Shown: positions 1-8,620 of the stretch, piece after piece
How the letters are laid out: each line of letters begins with the position of its first letter
How positions within the stretch are numbered: the stretch's first letter is position 1
Assembly (NCBI GenBank): GCA_934524965.1
Contig: CAKSYU010000006.1
Location: 6,323 to 70,322 of the forward strand
Source of the DNA: an uncultured Angelakisella sp.
Lineage (GTDB): Bacteria > Bacillota > Clostridia > Oscillospirales > Ruminococcaceae
Direction: 5' to 3'
DNA length: 64,000 nt
Program-made: the position numbers and the translations under genes
Notes under the pieces: model-generated
Told to the model about the DNA's origin: nothing
The model's database searches: none
The model's input: only the letters and a program-made list of their open reading frames with translations

Positions 1-616
1 TGATAAAAGGCAGATTGCCGCACACACTCGGTATCATAGCGATCAGCATACCGACCGGCAGCGAGAACACCCAGCCCCATTTCGGGCACGGCGTCTGCCC
101 CTTGGCAAAGGCTTTGATCTGTGTGATCTCCAGAACAGCGAAGGATACCCAGAACAGCACAAACGCCGGCAGAACAAAGTAAGCGGCATACCGCAGGAGC
201 GTTTCGTCCCCCAAGCCGTGTTTCATCAGGAATACAAGCGCACAGGTCGGCACATGAAAGCCGCACGCGCCGAATATCAGGTATCCGAATATGCCGGAGC
301 GGTAATGATGGGCGAGCTTTGGCGAATACGGCACAATCAGCCGGTAATTGCCAAAACAGCAAAGCCCCTCCAGCACCATGCCAAACAGCCCCAGCAACGC
401 CGCCGCAAATATGCCGCCGTCGGAAGTCGCCGTATATGCCGAAAGCATTCGCTGAATTCCCGTCAGTGTCTCGCCCTCCACGCCCCAGCCGAGGATCATA
501 TCGCCGGCAAAATGCAGCACGGAAGCGAAAAGTCCTATCGCAAGCAGCTTTTTCACACGAGGCAGATCGAGCTGCCGCGCAATTCCGATGTCGTTAAAAT
601 CATTCATCTCAGTCAT
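1..616 (-). CDS. Polytopic membrane protein, 3' end beyond window (DUF6796-like)
   Basis: This is the N-terminal 205 or so residues of an integral membrane protein; the reading frame stays open to the left edge. The start ATG at 616 follows an AAAAGGAG ribosome site by a few bases. A short charged N-terminus is followed by about five hydrophobic stretches, including segments beginning KKLLAIGLF, FAAALLGLFGM and YLIFGACGF. The pattern of a small-residue helix, then a CFGNYRLI-like segment and a later Phe-Gly...His segment, recalls the clostridial DUF6796 family. That assignment is from memory and only moderately secure. No catalytic motif is visible and no function is claimed. It is divergent from the DUF362 gene and has a GTTAG-N6-CTAAC inverted repeat just upstream. 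Confidence 0.7.
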   Translation of the reverse strand, partial: MTEMNDFNDIGIARQLDLPRVKKLLAIGLFASVLHFAGDMILGWGVEGETLTGIQRMLSAYTATSDGGIFAAALLGLFGMVLEGLCCFGNYRLIVPYSPKLAHHYRSGIFGYLIFGACGFHVPTCALVFLMKHGLGDETLLRYAAYFVLPAFVLFWVSFAVLEITQIKAFAKGQTPCPKWGWVFSLPVGMLIAMIPSVCGNLPFI

Positions 617-635
617 ACACTCCTTTTAAATTGCA

Positions 636-651
636 GTTAGTCTTCGCTAAC
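636..651. promoter_or_regulatory. Inverted repeat GTTAG-N6-CTAAC, possible operator
   Basis: Perfect 5-bp half-sites GTTAG and CTAAC flank six bases, 20 bp upstream of the leftward start codon. The same half-sites with a 4-bp spacer occur in front of the marR-like gene at 47934-47951. MarR/SlyA-type proteins often bind TTAG...CTAA palindromes, so an operator is plausible. This is inference from sequence similarity only. Confidence 0.35.
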
Positions 652-863
652 CATTAGACTTTTGAAAAGCCGCCTTACGGCAGCTTCCGCTTTGCTTAAA
701 TCGTTCTTCAGATACGATCATAATTTAAATCCGGTCACATTCTACCACCCCGCGCAGTGTTTATCAATAGAAAATCCGAATTTATCCGCTCGCAAAAGCG
801 GAACCGTCTGCCGTCCTCTGCGCTTATGAGAAACTCTGCCGAGATGATGGTGCAGATTTTTCT

Positions 864-891
864 TTGCCCCTCCCCCATTCTCTGCTATAAT
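864..891 (+). promoter_or_regulatory. Promoter for DUF362 gene
   Basis: A perfect TATAAT -10 (886-891) lies 16 bp after TTGCCC (864-869), and the coding start is 33 bp downstream of the -10. This fits a sigma-A promoter. Confidence 0.55.
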
Positions 892-924
892 AAAGGGCAT
901 AGACCGATAGCGGGGAGGATCGAC

Positions 925-2079
925 ATGAGCTGCGAGGTATCGCTGGTGCGCTGCACCGACTATGAAATAGACCATGTGCGGGCGGCGCTTTGCCGCCTGC
1001 TGGAGCCGTTGGGCGGGCTGGAGTGGGTCACGCCCCATATGAAGATCGTCATTAAGGCAAATCTGGTCGCGGGTCGTCCGCCGGAGGACGCCGTGACCAC
1101 TCATCCCGCACTGCTGTGCGCCCTCAGTGGGCTGCTGACCGAGCAGGGTGCCGAGGTCGTCATCGGGGACAGCCCCGGCGGGGTGTATAATGCCGCCTAC
1201 CTCAACCGGATCTACCAGCGCTGCGGCGCAGTAGAAGTCGAACGGTACGGTGCCGCGCTCAACCAGAATTTTGAGGTAAAGGAGCAGCATTTTGCCGAAG
1301 CTGCGGTAGCACATGATTTTAAGTACACCGCCTATCTGGACGACGCCGACGCCATCATCAACTGCTGCAAGCTAAAGACCCACGGCATGATGGGCATGAC
1401 CTGCGCCGTGAAAAATATGTATGGCATGGTGCCGGGCAGCGTCAAATCGGAGTACCACTATCGTTACTCCAACCCCATGGATTTTGCCCGCATGATCGTC
1501 GATCTGAACCGTGCCCGCCCCGCGCGGCTGCATATTGTAGATGCCGTAGTGGGCATGGAGGGCAACGGTCCCACCGCCGGCACGCCGAAGCCCATCGGCT
1601 GCCTTTTGGCTTCCGCCGACCCCTATCGTCTGGATATGGTCTGCGCCGGTTTGATCGAGCTGCCGCCCGCCTGTGTCCCCACCATCGCGGCAGCGCGGGA
1701 GCTGGGGCTGTGTCCCGCCGATATTGATGCTATATCGGTCAGCGAGCCGTGGCAGCCGTACCTTGTGCCGGATTTTAAGAATATCCGCAACGCGGAAAAG
1801 CTGGCACAGCAGGACGGCAACGAAGCCATTTGGGGCAAAGCGCTCAGTCGCCTGCTCCGCGCCGTGATGAGCAGCCGCCCAGCGGTAAAAAAAGACGAAT
1901 GCATTGGCTGCGCCGAGTGTCAGCGCATCTGCCCCGCCAAGGTCATTACCATGGTGAACGGCAAGCCCCGCATCGACCGTAAAAAATGCATCAGGTGCTT
2001 CTGCTGTCAGGAATTCTGCCCCGTCGGCGCCATGAAAGTCGCGCGCACGGCAGTGGCAAGGGTGCTGGAGCATCTGTAA
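925..2079 (+). CDS. DUF362 domain protein with C-terminal 2x[4Fe-4S] ferredoxin
   Basis: A 384-residue cytosolic protein. Residues about 1-310 form a DUF362 domain, a family of unclear function often found in iron-sulfur redox proteins of anaerobes. The C-terminus carries two 4Fe-4S ferredoxin motifs, CIGCAECQRICP from Cys326 and CIRCFCCQEFCP from Cys355. The start at 925 was chosen because GGGGAGG precedes it at good spacing and a promoter lies just upstream; the frame is open further upstream but without a ribosome site. The domain layout suggests electron transfer, but no partner is encoded next door. The downstream SDR gene has its own promoter. The electron donor, acceptor and substrate are unknown. 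Confidence 0.88.
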   Translation: MSCEVSLVRCTDYEIDHVRAALCRLLEPLGGLEWVTPHMKIVIKANLVAGRPPEDAVTTHPALLCALSGLLTEQGAEVVIGDSPGGVYNAAYLNRIYQRCGAVEVERYGAALNQNFEVKEQHFAEAAVAHDFKYTAYLDDADAIINCCKLKTHGMMGMTCAVKNMYGMVPGSVKSEYHYRYSNPMDFARMIVDLNRARPARLHIVDAVVGMEGNGPTAGTPKPIGCLLASADPYRLDMVCAGLIELPPACVPTIAAARELGLCPADIDAISVSEPWQPYLVPDFKNIRNAEKLAQQDGNEAIWGKALSRLLRAVMSSRPAVKKDECIGCAECQRICPAKVITMVNGKPRIDRKKCIRCFCCQEFCPVGAMKVARTAVARVLEHL

Positions 2080-2151
2080 TGTGTCTTCCCTTCACAAGCG
2101 CCGCTCCTGTAAATTAAAGCATAATTTGCTGAAAATATATACCACAGTTTA

Positions 2152-2180
2152 TTGCGTTTTTCTCCTATACGGTGTATAAT
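2152..2180 (+). promoter_or_regulatory. Promoter for SDR gene
   Basis: TTGCGT (2152-2157), a 17-bp spacer and a perfect TATAAT (2175-2180) lie 52 bp upstream of the SDR start. This indicates transcription independent of the DUF362 gene. Confidence 0.6.
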
Positions 2181-2232
2181 AAAATAGGAAAGAGAAAAAG
2201 AATCTTTTTTAACTATTGGAGGTTACCCCAGA

Positions 2233-3189
2233 ATGGAGAAAAACCTGAAAGGAAAAAGAATTCTTGTATCCGGCGGGGGCGGCGGTTCGGCTGCGTACTG
2301 GTGTAAATACCTTGCGGAGCAGGGTGCACATGTCCTTGTCAATGATGTCGGATATGTACAGGATGAAAGCATGGGCGGAGATTATAACATCAATCTGCGC
2401 ACCCATGAATCCGCCGACAATGTAGTAAAAGCCATACGGGATGCCGGCGGTATTGCCGAGGCAGACTATGAGGATGTCTCCGAAATGAACGGCGCTGCCC
2501 ACGCCGTGGAGCACTGTCTTGATGTCTTTGGCGGCGTGGATATTCTGCTGAATGCCACCTGTGTCTCCCGTCTGAATGAATGTATTGACCTGACCGCAGA
2601 GGAATGGGATATTGTTATAAAGAATAATCTTTATCCCGCCTTCAATCTCTCCAAGCAGGTGCTGCCCCATATGATAAAGCAACAGTGGGGGCGGCTGCTT
2701 TATACCACCTCTGCTGTGATCCGCAGCTTTTGGGGTTCGGTCAATTATGCCGCTGCCTACGCAGGTGTTTACAGCCTGATGCGCTGCATCGCCAATGAGG
2801 TGCGCCCCGACCATATCACCGCTAACTGCATTGAACCCAGTGCAGCAGGAAAAACCGGCAAACGCTCTTCCGGTGTGGAGTATCTGGAACGGCGCATGCG
2901 TGCCCTCGGTCTTTCGGAGGACGCCGGCAAAAAAATCGTCGGCACTACGCCTCCTGCCAGCGCGCTCTCCCCTTTCATCGCCTACCTGTGCACCGAGGAG
3001 GCAAGCAATATTACCGGGCAGAACTTTGCCCTGTGCGGCGGTCGGTACGGTATTTACGGAACACTGGAGGAAAAACGATATATTTACAAAGACCCCTCCA
3101 TGGGCGACTGGACGGTAGAGGAGCTCAAGGAGATCATGCCCCATACATTGGAGCAGGATATGACAAAGCTGTGGTACAGCCGCAACTAA
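2233..3189 (+). CDS. SDR-family oxidoreductase with altered catalytic motif
   Basis: A 318-residue Rossmann-fold short-chain dehydrogenase/reductase. The N-terminal nucleotide loop is SGGGGGSA (residues 13-20) rather than TGxxxGxG, followed by a VLVNDVG strand like that of FabG and multifunctional-enzyme-type hydroxyacyl-CoA dehydrogenases. The active-site Ser160 (TTSAV) and Tyr172 (NYAAAYAG) are present. The usual YxxxK lysine is Tyr176 and the NNAG motif reads NATC. The C-terminal tail after residue 270 is longer than in FabG. GGAGG precedes the ATG. Loss of the lysine suggests weakened or different catalysis, so the substrate is not assigned. A bidirectional hairpin follows the gene. Confidence 0.85.
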   Translation: MEKNLKGKRILVSGGGGGSAAYWCKYLAEQGAHVLVNDVGYVQDESMGGDYNINLRTHESADNVVKAIRDAGGIAEADYEDVSEMNGAAHAVEHCLDVFGGVDILLNATCVSRLNECIDLTAEEWDIVIKNNLYPAFNLSKQVLPHMIKQQWGRLLYTTSAVIRSFWGSVNYAAAYAGVYSLMRCIANEVRPDHITANCIEPSAAGKTGKRSSGVEYLERRMRALGLSEDAGKKIVGTTPPASALSPFIAYLCTEEASNITGQNFALCGGRYGIYGTLEEKRYIYKDPSMGDWTVEELKEIMPHTLEQDMTKLWYSRN

Positions 3190-3204
3190 ATTTACAGCAA
3201 TATA

Positions 3205-3244
3205 AAAGCCGGTACATGACCTGCCCAGGTGATGTACCGGCTTT
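3205..3244. terminator. Hairpin terminator between SDR and esterase genes
   Basis: A perfect 13-bp stem, AAAGCCGGTACAT (3205-3217) with its complement (3232-3244), has a 14-base loop. It begins 16 bp after the SDR stop. The gene to the right converges on it, so it may serve both strands, although the T-tract is short. Confidence 0.6.
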
Positions 3245-3346
3245 ATCGTAAGGCGGAAAGCAAAAGAAAAAAGTAATATGGAGAGAGAAAAAGTGAATCG
3301 CTCCCGCCCTCGATTGGCTGAATTAGTGATCAATTTGTTTTTCTTC

Positions 3347-4807
3347 TTAAACCGTATGGCACCACTGCCAGATCTCCTCCAGACGGTTGCGCGGCGCGGC
3401 AAACTGTTTCTCTGCGCACTGTGCCGCATAAATCTCCGCCTCCTGCGCATAGATCGTGGCATTATCCGGCTGCGCGATCCTGCCGAGGATAGTGCCAATG
3501 GTATGGCAAAGATCATAAGTAAGGGAAAAATGATGTCCTACCGCGTACCCTGCGCCATATGCGGTGTGCGCACACATACCAAACAGGCGCATCATATCCT
3601 CAAACGGTACCATGCAGGTCCCAGCCTTTGGGACCAACGGCTTCATTGCGGAAAAGCTGCCCGCCCGCAGCGCCAGCGCGCTTTGCGGGAAAATGTCTAT
3701 CGTTTCCATGGAGGTCCGGATACGGATCTTATCTGTCCGGAGCATCACATGGCTGACCGCGGGCAGCAGCTCCGGCAGCATACGAATATCAAACCGCAGA
3801 ATGCCGTCCTCGCCGGTTTCTACAGGCAAACAACCTGTCGGCTCCTTCAGGCAGTGATCCACATAAGCTCTGCCGCTGCCCTCAAACAGTGCCACGGCTC
3901 CGCGGTCCGGCTGCCATGCGTTGCTGTCCGGCAGGCGAACAAGTCTGCCATTCTCCCGCCGCCAGCAGCACACAAGGTTTCTCCAGATATCCTCGATGAA
4001 ATCAGCAGGAGGGCGATGCTGGCCGTTTGGCGTTGCAACAAAAATAAGGTCGGCGCCGTCTTTCCCCGTATATCGTTCCACATTGCGCTGTTCGGTCGTA
4101 GAGATAAGTGGAAGTTCCGCACAGCGGTTAACGGTTTTCCACAGGTTATTATTGATTTCGATATGGCACTGACGCTTTCGCAGCCTTGCCCAGTCTTCCG
4201 TCAAACCGGATAACTGGAAGTTGTCGCGCTCCCCGTGCATTCGTATGACCGGCAGCGGCGCCGCTGGGGTAAACATCATTGTTCCATCTGACCGCATAAA
4301 CCAGCGGGTCTTGGTCGGACCGGAAAAAGGTGCCACACCCGCCAGCCGTTCCGGATGACAGAACGCATAGTATGTTGCCATCATATCCCCCATCGACTGC
4401 CCATGCATATATACACGGCTCTCATCTACAGGATAATTTTCTATTACATATTCCAAAAGTTGATCCAGATAGGCGACATCATCTGCCCTGCCATCTGCCG
4501 CACTCAGTGCGTCCCAGCAGTTCCAGCCGACCCCGTTTACCAGCGACTCCGGATAAAGGATAATAATATTCTCCCTCTCCGCCAAAAGGTGCCATGCGGC
4601 GTACTCGTGCATAGTCTGGTAGTCGCCGCCGTGTAGTGAGGCAATAAGCGGGCGCTTTCCCATCTGGTCATAGTGCTCCGGCAGGTAGAGCTTCCATGTT
4701 CTCCGCCAGCCGTCTATCTCTCCGGCGAAGGAATGGAGTCTCTGGGGACAGAGATCGACCCCATGACAAGTGATATTCAGCTCTGTTACACGGGAAACAC
4801 CTGCCAT
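3347..4807 (-). CDS. PHB depolymerase/LpqC-type alpha/beta-hydrolase esterase
   Basis: About 486 residues with an alpha/beta-hydrolase domain resembling PHB-depolymerase/feruloyl-esterase-like proteins. A LIASLHGG oxyanion strand is followed by the nucleophile elbow GQSMGD (GxSxG). Pieces reading RVYMHGQSMGD and VAPFSGP match the family, and a likely catalytic His sits in TPNGQHRP. No signal peptide is evident, so the protein is probably cytosolic. I chose the ATG at 4807 because AAAGGAG lies seven bases upstream; an ATG two codons earlier sits almost on the ribosome site. It is the last gene of the peptide-type ABC operon, 32 bp after the AEC transporter, so it may process an imported ester or peptide-like substrate. 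That role is inferred from context. Confidence 0.75.
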   Translation of the reverse strand: MAGVSRVTELNITCHGVDLCPQRLHSFAGEIDGWRRTWKLYLPEHYDQMGKRPLIASLHGGDYQTMHEYAAWHLLAERENIIILYPESLVNGVGWNCWDALSAADGRADDVAYLDQLLEYVIENYPVDESRVYMHGQSMGDMMATYYAFCHPERLAGVAPFSGPTKTRWFMRSDGTMMFTPAAPLPVIRMHGERDNFQLSGLTEDWARLRKRQCHIEINNNLWKTVNRCAELPLISTTEQRNVERYTGKDGADLIFVATPNGQHRPPADFIEDIWRNLVCCWRRENGRLVRLPDSNAWQPDRGAVALFEGSGRAYVDHCLKEPTGCLPVETGEDGILRFDIRMLPELLPAVSHVMLRTDKIRIRTSMETIDIFPQSALALRAGSFSAMKPLVPKAGTCMVPFEDMMRLFGMCAHTAYGAGYAVGHHFSLTYDLCHTIGTILGRIAQPDNATIYAQEAEIYAAQCAEKQFAAPRNRLEEIWQWCHTV

Positions 4808-4839
4808 CTCCATTCTCCTTTCCGGGAGTAAAAATCATA

Positions 4840-5781
4840 TTACAACATTGAAAAGGCTTTTAGCCCCGCAATGACAATAAACAACGTAAAAGGACAAAGC
4901 GCGCTGGTCGTCGCCACAAATTGACCAGCCAGCTTGCCGTCTCCGCCCATTTCGTAAGCCATGGGTGCCGAAGCAATGGCGCAGGGCGAAGCATACATTC
5001 CCAGCAAACCTACCAGACTGCCGCCGCGTATCCCCAAAAGGCACGCGCCGGTCAGGAATATCACCGGAACCGCCAACAGCCGCAGCAGCGTTACCGAAGC
5101 GACCAGTCCCCTGCTTCGGATCACATCTTGCAGGGAGAAACAGGCGCCAAGGACGATCAGCCCAACCGGAGCCGCAGCAGCGGAAAGCTGATTGACCGTC
5201 TGTCGGAGCAGCGTGGGAAGACGAATCCCTGCCAGCGAGCAGGCAGCGCCCAATATTGCCGCCAGAATAAGCGGATTAGTCGCTATGCGCCGCAGGATAC
5301 TCCCCAGCTCCACACGATTTCCACGCAGCGTTTCAAAGCAGATCACGGAAAGCACATTGAATAGCGGTATAATGACCGCCAGCATACCGGCGACTTCCTT
5401 AAACTCTCCGGCTTCACACAGGTTCTCGGCAATAATAATGCCCAAAAGTCCAAAATTGCTGCGGTAGATCGCCTGTACGACCACCGGAGCCGCTTTCGGT
5501 TCCTTCACGGTGCGTGGAACGACCAGCATCAGGAAAACAAACAGTCCGATGATGGTTCCCGCTGCGTAAAGGATCGCGCCAAAATTCACTCCTCCGGAAA
5601 AATCAGAGTTGAGCATGGTACAGAACAAATTGCAGGGCAGAAAAACACGGAATACCAAACGGTTGATCGGGAAAACCATATTCTCTGCGATAATACCGAT
5701 GCGCCGCAGCAAGTAGCCAAGCGCGATCAAAATAAGAATAGGAAAAACAGCCTCAAGGGACAAGCGAAAGATCTGCAGCAT
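4840..5781 (-). CDS. AEC (auxin efflux carrier) family transporter
   Basis: A 313-residue integral membrane protein with about ten hydrophobic segments split into two bundles by a central polar stretch. It opens with a helix like IFRLSLEAVFPILILIALG, typical of bacterial AEC-family permeases, and contains the Pro/Asn-containing helix PINRLVFRVFLPCNLF found in that family. Bacterial members move malate, other dicarboxylates or unknown organic anions. The specific substrate cannot be read from sequence. It lies 22 bp downstream of the HTH/PfkB kinase gene and 32 bp upstream of the esterase, so the three are probably co-transcribed. Confidence 0.85.
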   Translation of the reverse strand: MLQIFRLSLEAVFPILILIALGYLLRRIGIIAENMVFPINRLVFRVFLPCNLFCTMLNSDFSGGVNFGAILYAAGTIIGLFVFLMLVVPRTVKEPKAAPVVVQAIYRSNFGLLGIIIAENLCEAGEFKEVAGMLAVIIPLFNVLSVICFETLRGNRVELGSILRRIATNPLILAAILGAACSLAGIRLPTLLRQTVNQLSAAAAPVGLIVLGACFSLQDVIRSRGLVASVTLLRLLAVPVIFLTGACLLGIRGGSLVGLLGMYASPCAIASAPMAYEMGGDGKLAGQFVATTSALCPFTLFIVIAGLKAFSML

Positions 5782-5803
5782 TGGTTTTCTTCTCCTTCGC
5801 CGG

Positions 5804-6928
5804 TCAATAGATCGTCTCCGCGGGCAGCGGGAGCGTTTTCATACGGGCATTCACCGTCTCCGGGCTGAAGATCACTTCCGGATTTCGCTCCGCTTCCATC
5901 TGGACGGCACTGCACGCCGCAGCAAACCGGACTGTTTCATTCATATCCAGCCGGTGACAGGCGGAGCTATCCACCAAGCCCGCTACAAAAGCATCTTTTC
6001 CGCGCTCGCTGTCGCTGATGATGCCCTCGGGAAGCTCATACCGTGTGGCATGCTCCTGTGTAATATGCAGCAACTGGCGGTTGTCACAGGATACATAAAT
6101 ATTGCGAATGCCTGTCCTGCACAGACTGCGGGCATACTGCGAAGCTGTACCATGTATATTGCAGTTCAGCAGATGGTCCGCTGTTTTTGCATTGAGATAT
6201 ACATGGCTGAAACGGTTTAGGATTCCGCGATAGCTGTCCAGACGCTCCAAAACGCCGCTGAGAATGCACCAGATCTCCTTATTGGGAAATGTGCAGAGCA
6301 GATACTCTGCCGCATCAGGCGCCAAAATATCGGTCACCACGATGCGGCTGGAGGCATTCAGGGGCGCGTACTGACTTTTCAGGAATTCCTGTGTCAGCAG
6401 CTCACCGGTACGGTAATTCAGAACACTTCGGCGGGATCGATCCCGCGGATCGCGCAGCTGCACCATCATATCCTGCTTGCTGCCGGCAATGCGCAGACAG
6501 GCGGAGGAATCAATATGCAGCTCCTCGCAGTCCTGCACCAGCTGCTTGCCAAACATATCAGCCGCGATGGCAGCCACCAGCTTGACGCTTCCGCCCAGCC
6601 GTGCCATGTATTCGGCAATATTCCTGCCGGCGCCGCCGAAAGAAACCGAGACATCACCAAACTGGGCAAAAATGTGTTCCACTGCGGAACTGCCCGGATA
6701 CTCCAGCATACTCCCTACAATATCCACCGCGGCAACACCGATCACCACGGTATCGTTCTCATCGCTTACCACATAACCGCGTCCCTTGATGTAGCCCTGC
6801 TTGATGAGGTTGCTGACATAAACGGATACCGCCGAGCGGGTGATCCCGATGGTTTCCGCGATCTCCTCCTGAGAGATCATCGGGTTATGCTTGATGAGAT
6901 CGAACACTTCGGATTCGCGCGTTGTCAT
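5804..6928 (-). CDS. Winged-helix/PfkB-family sugar or nucleoside kinase
   Basis: About 374 residues. Residues 1-55 form a winged helix-turn-helix (ISQEEIAETIGITRSAVSVYVSNL). The rest is a ribokinase/PfkB fold with the signature-1 stretch SFGGAGRNIAEYMARLGG near residue 97. The same architecture occurs in pseudouridine-kinase-like (PsuK) proteins. The C-terminal DTxGAGD motif is changed to DSERGKD (306-312): the catalytic Asp312 remains, but the anion-hole glycines are Arg and Lys. The start at 6928 follows AGGAG by ten bases. It lies directly downstream of the binding-protein gene and could sense or phosphorylate the imported substrate, or act only as a regulator. Confidence 0.78.
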   Translation of the reverse strand: MTTRESEVFDLIKHNPMISQEEIAETIGITRSAVSVYVSNLIKQGYIKGRGYVVSDENDTVVIGVAAVDIVGSMLEYPGSSAVEHIFAQFGDVSVSFGGAGRNIAEYMARLGGSVKLVAAIAADMFGKQLVQDCEELHIDSSACLRIAGSKQDMMVQLRDPRDRSRRSVLNYRTGELLTQEFLKSQYAPLNASSRIVVTDILAPDAAEYLLCTFPNKEIWCILSGVLERLDSYRGILNRFSHVYLNAKTADHLLNCNIHGTASQYARSLCRTGIRNIYVSCDNRQLLHITQEHATRYELPEGIISDSERGKDAFVAGLVDSSACHRLDMNETVRFAAACSAVQMEAERNPEVIFSPETVNARMKTLPLPAETIY

Positions 6929-6953
6929 GTATCGTATGCTCCTATTCTGCAAA

Positions 6954-6985
6954 TTGGTGGGGGAAGATATTCCCTCCCCCACCAA
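6954..6985 (-). terminator. Hairpin between binding-protein and kinase genes
   Basis: A perfect 11-bp stem, TTGGTGGGGGA (6954-6964) with its complement (6975-6985), lies just after the binding-protein stop. The minus-strand tail is not T-rich, so it may be a partial terminator or an mRNA stabiliser that keeps binding-protein mRNA abundant relative to downstream genes. Confidence 0.55.
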
Positions 6986-6995
6986 AATATTACTC

Positions 6996-8561
6996 TTAAT
7001 GGGCGTCCATGTAAAGACATTCCGGCGTCCACTGGAACGCATTTACTGCATTCATGCCGCTGTCATGCACATAGGACTGGGTAAACATCTGCTTGGGGAT
7101 ATAGAAAGCGGGATAAACCAGCACTTCATCAAAGGTCAGCAGGCGCAGGCAGGTCTTCAGCGCCTCGGAACGCTCCTCGATAGTCGCTGCCTTATTTGCC
7201 GCATCCAGCGCCGCCAGATACTCATCGGAGAAGGCGATCATCTTGGTGTGGAAGTTGCCAGTAGGCGAATACTGCGCATTCAGGGTAGCCGTCAGATCCT
7301 GGCTGAGACCCGCGCCCAGAACGATAAAGCCATCGGGGCTCTGGTTCACACGCATATCGGTGATAACGCTGGTATCAACAGTCTCCACCTTAGCGTCAAT
7401 GCCCATCTTGACCAGCTCTGCCTGCAGTGCGGTAGCACAGGCGATATTGGTGGCGTTATTGGTGATCGTCCAGACGGTGGTGGCAAAGCCATCGGGATAA
7501 CCGGCTTCCGCCAGCATTGCCTTAGCGCCCTCCAGATCGTACTCGGTATCCTTCAAGTTGGGGTCATAGCTGTAGGCATCGGAAAGTCCCATCTGGTTGG
7601 ACCAGTAGCCAAAGCCGCCGGAGGTCGCATTGGCAACGCCCTTCCAGTCTACGCCTTTCAGAATGGCTTTACGGACTTCAACATTGTGCAGCGGAGAATC
7701 GGGATTGGCGCTGTTGGGGATCGCGAAGCCATAGGTGCAGTTCGCGGTCAGGTCGGCAGCGGCGGTCTCAAAGCCATTGTTGACCATCATGCTGATGGCA
7801 GCGGCAACACTGGTATCAAAGCTGTCGATCTCCTTGTTCATAAAGGCGGAAGCGGAGGAAGTGGTATCATAGATCCATACCAGCTCAACGCCGTCCAGAT
7901 AAGGCAGACCCTCCTGCCAGTAGTTTGTGTTCTTGCTCCACACAATGCGGTCATCAACGGTGTAGCTATCCATTACAAAGGGGCCGGTACCGATCATGTT
8001 AACGGCGCACCAGTCGGCGTCATGCTCATCAAATGCCTGCTTGGAATACACCAGAACATCGCACATATCATTCGGCCAGGAAACAGACCAGTCGGAATAG
8101 GTGATCTTGACCGTGTAGGTATCTACCGCTTCAATGCTCTTGGGATTGCTGAGGTTGGAAGCCTTGCCGTACTCCAGTGCGGTATCCAGGTTCCATTTAA
8201 GTACCTCAGCCGTCAGCTCGGAGCCATCATGGAATTTGATGCCCTCGCGCAGCTTAATGGTCATGGTCAGGTCGTCCTTGCTCGTCTCAATGCTTTCGGC
8301 AAGGAAAGGAGTAACGGTGCCGTCGTTGTTCAGACGTGCTACCGGCTCGATGGACGGGGTGACAAACATCTTGACACTGCCGACCGCCTTAGGGGTAAAG
8401 AAGGTGGGGGTCACATAGAACATACCAAAGCGGAAAGTTCCGCCGTAGGTCGGTCCCTCGTTCTCCGCCGGGTCCGGCGTCGGCTGACCCGCATCGCCGC
8501 CGCAGGCAGCCATGCAGAATACCATTGCCAATGCCAATAGGATTGCAAACAGCTTTTTCAT
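6996..8561 (-). CDS. ABC transporter substrate-binding lipoprotein, SBP_bac_5 (peptide/nickel type)
   Basis: A 521-residue extracellular lipoprotein. The N-terminus is a short basic signal followed by a hydrophobic stretch and the lipobox MAAC, with Cys20 as the lipidated residue and a Gly/Asp/Pro linker after it. The body contains the family-5 landmark LREGIKFHDGSELTAEVLKWN, so it belongs to the DppA/OppA/NikA class that binds oligopeptides, nickel chelates or oligosaccharides. The ligand is not predictable. It is downstream of the permease and fused ATPase genes, and separated from the ATPase by a 59-bp gap containing a small hairpin (8590-8606). It is the capture component of the importer. 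Confidence 0.92.
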   Translation of the reverse strand: MKKLFAILLALAMVFCMAACGGDAGQPTPDPAENEGPTYGGTFRFGMFYVTPTFFTPKAVGSVKMFVTPSIEPVARLNNDGTVTPFLAESIETSKDDLTMTIKLREGIKFHDGSELTAEVLKWNLDTALEYGKASNLSNPKSIEAVDTYTVKITYSDWSVSWPNDMCDVLVYSKQAFDEHDADWCAVNMIGTGPFVMDSYTVDDRIVWSKNTNYWQEGLPYLDGVELVWIYDTTSSASAFMNKEIDSFDTSVAAAISMMVNNGFETAAADLTANCTYGFAIPNSANPDSPLHNVEVRKAILKGVDWKGVANATSGGFGYWSNQMGLSDAYSYDPNLKDTEYDLEGAKAMLAEAGYPDGFATTVWTITNNATNIACATALQAELVKMGIDAKVETVDTSVITDMRVNQSPDGFIVLGAGLSQDLTATLNAQYSPTGNFHTKMIAFSDEYLAALDAANKAATIEERSEALKTCLRLLTFDEVLVYPAFYIPKQMFTQSYVHDSGMNAVNAFQWTPECLYMDAH

Positions 8562-8589
8562 GTCTTTTCCTCCAATAGTCTTTTATTTT

Positions 8590-8606
8590 TAAGGCATATC
8601 GCCTTA
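8590..8606 (-). other. Small hairpin upstream of binding-protein gene
   Basis: TAAGGC-ATATC-GCCTTA forms a 6-bp stem in the 59-bp gap between the ATPase and binding-protein genes. It lacks a T-tract on the coding strand. It could be an RNA processing or stabilising site allowing different expression of the two genes. Confidence 0.35.
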
Positions 8607-8620
8607 GCTACTTTTTTCGG

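Larger units (their letters stand above)
617..924. other. Divergent intergenic region
   Basis: This 308-bp AT-richer gap separates two divergently transcribed genes. It holds the GTTAG inverted repeat (636-651), a small hairpin at 669-684 (GCCGCC-TTAC-GGCAGC, followed on the minus strand by TTTTC), and a promoter for the rightward gene (864-891). I see no convincing coding sequence in it. Confidence 0.6.

Noticed and set aside
6891..8540. 549-codon open frame on the plus strand
   Set aside because: Antisense to the substrate-binding lipoprotein gene, with no ribosome site and no recognisable domain.
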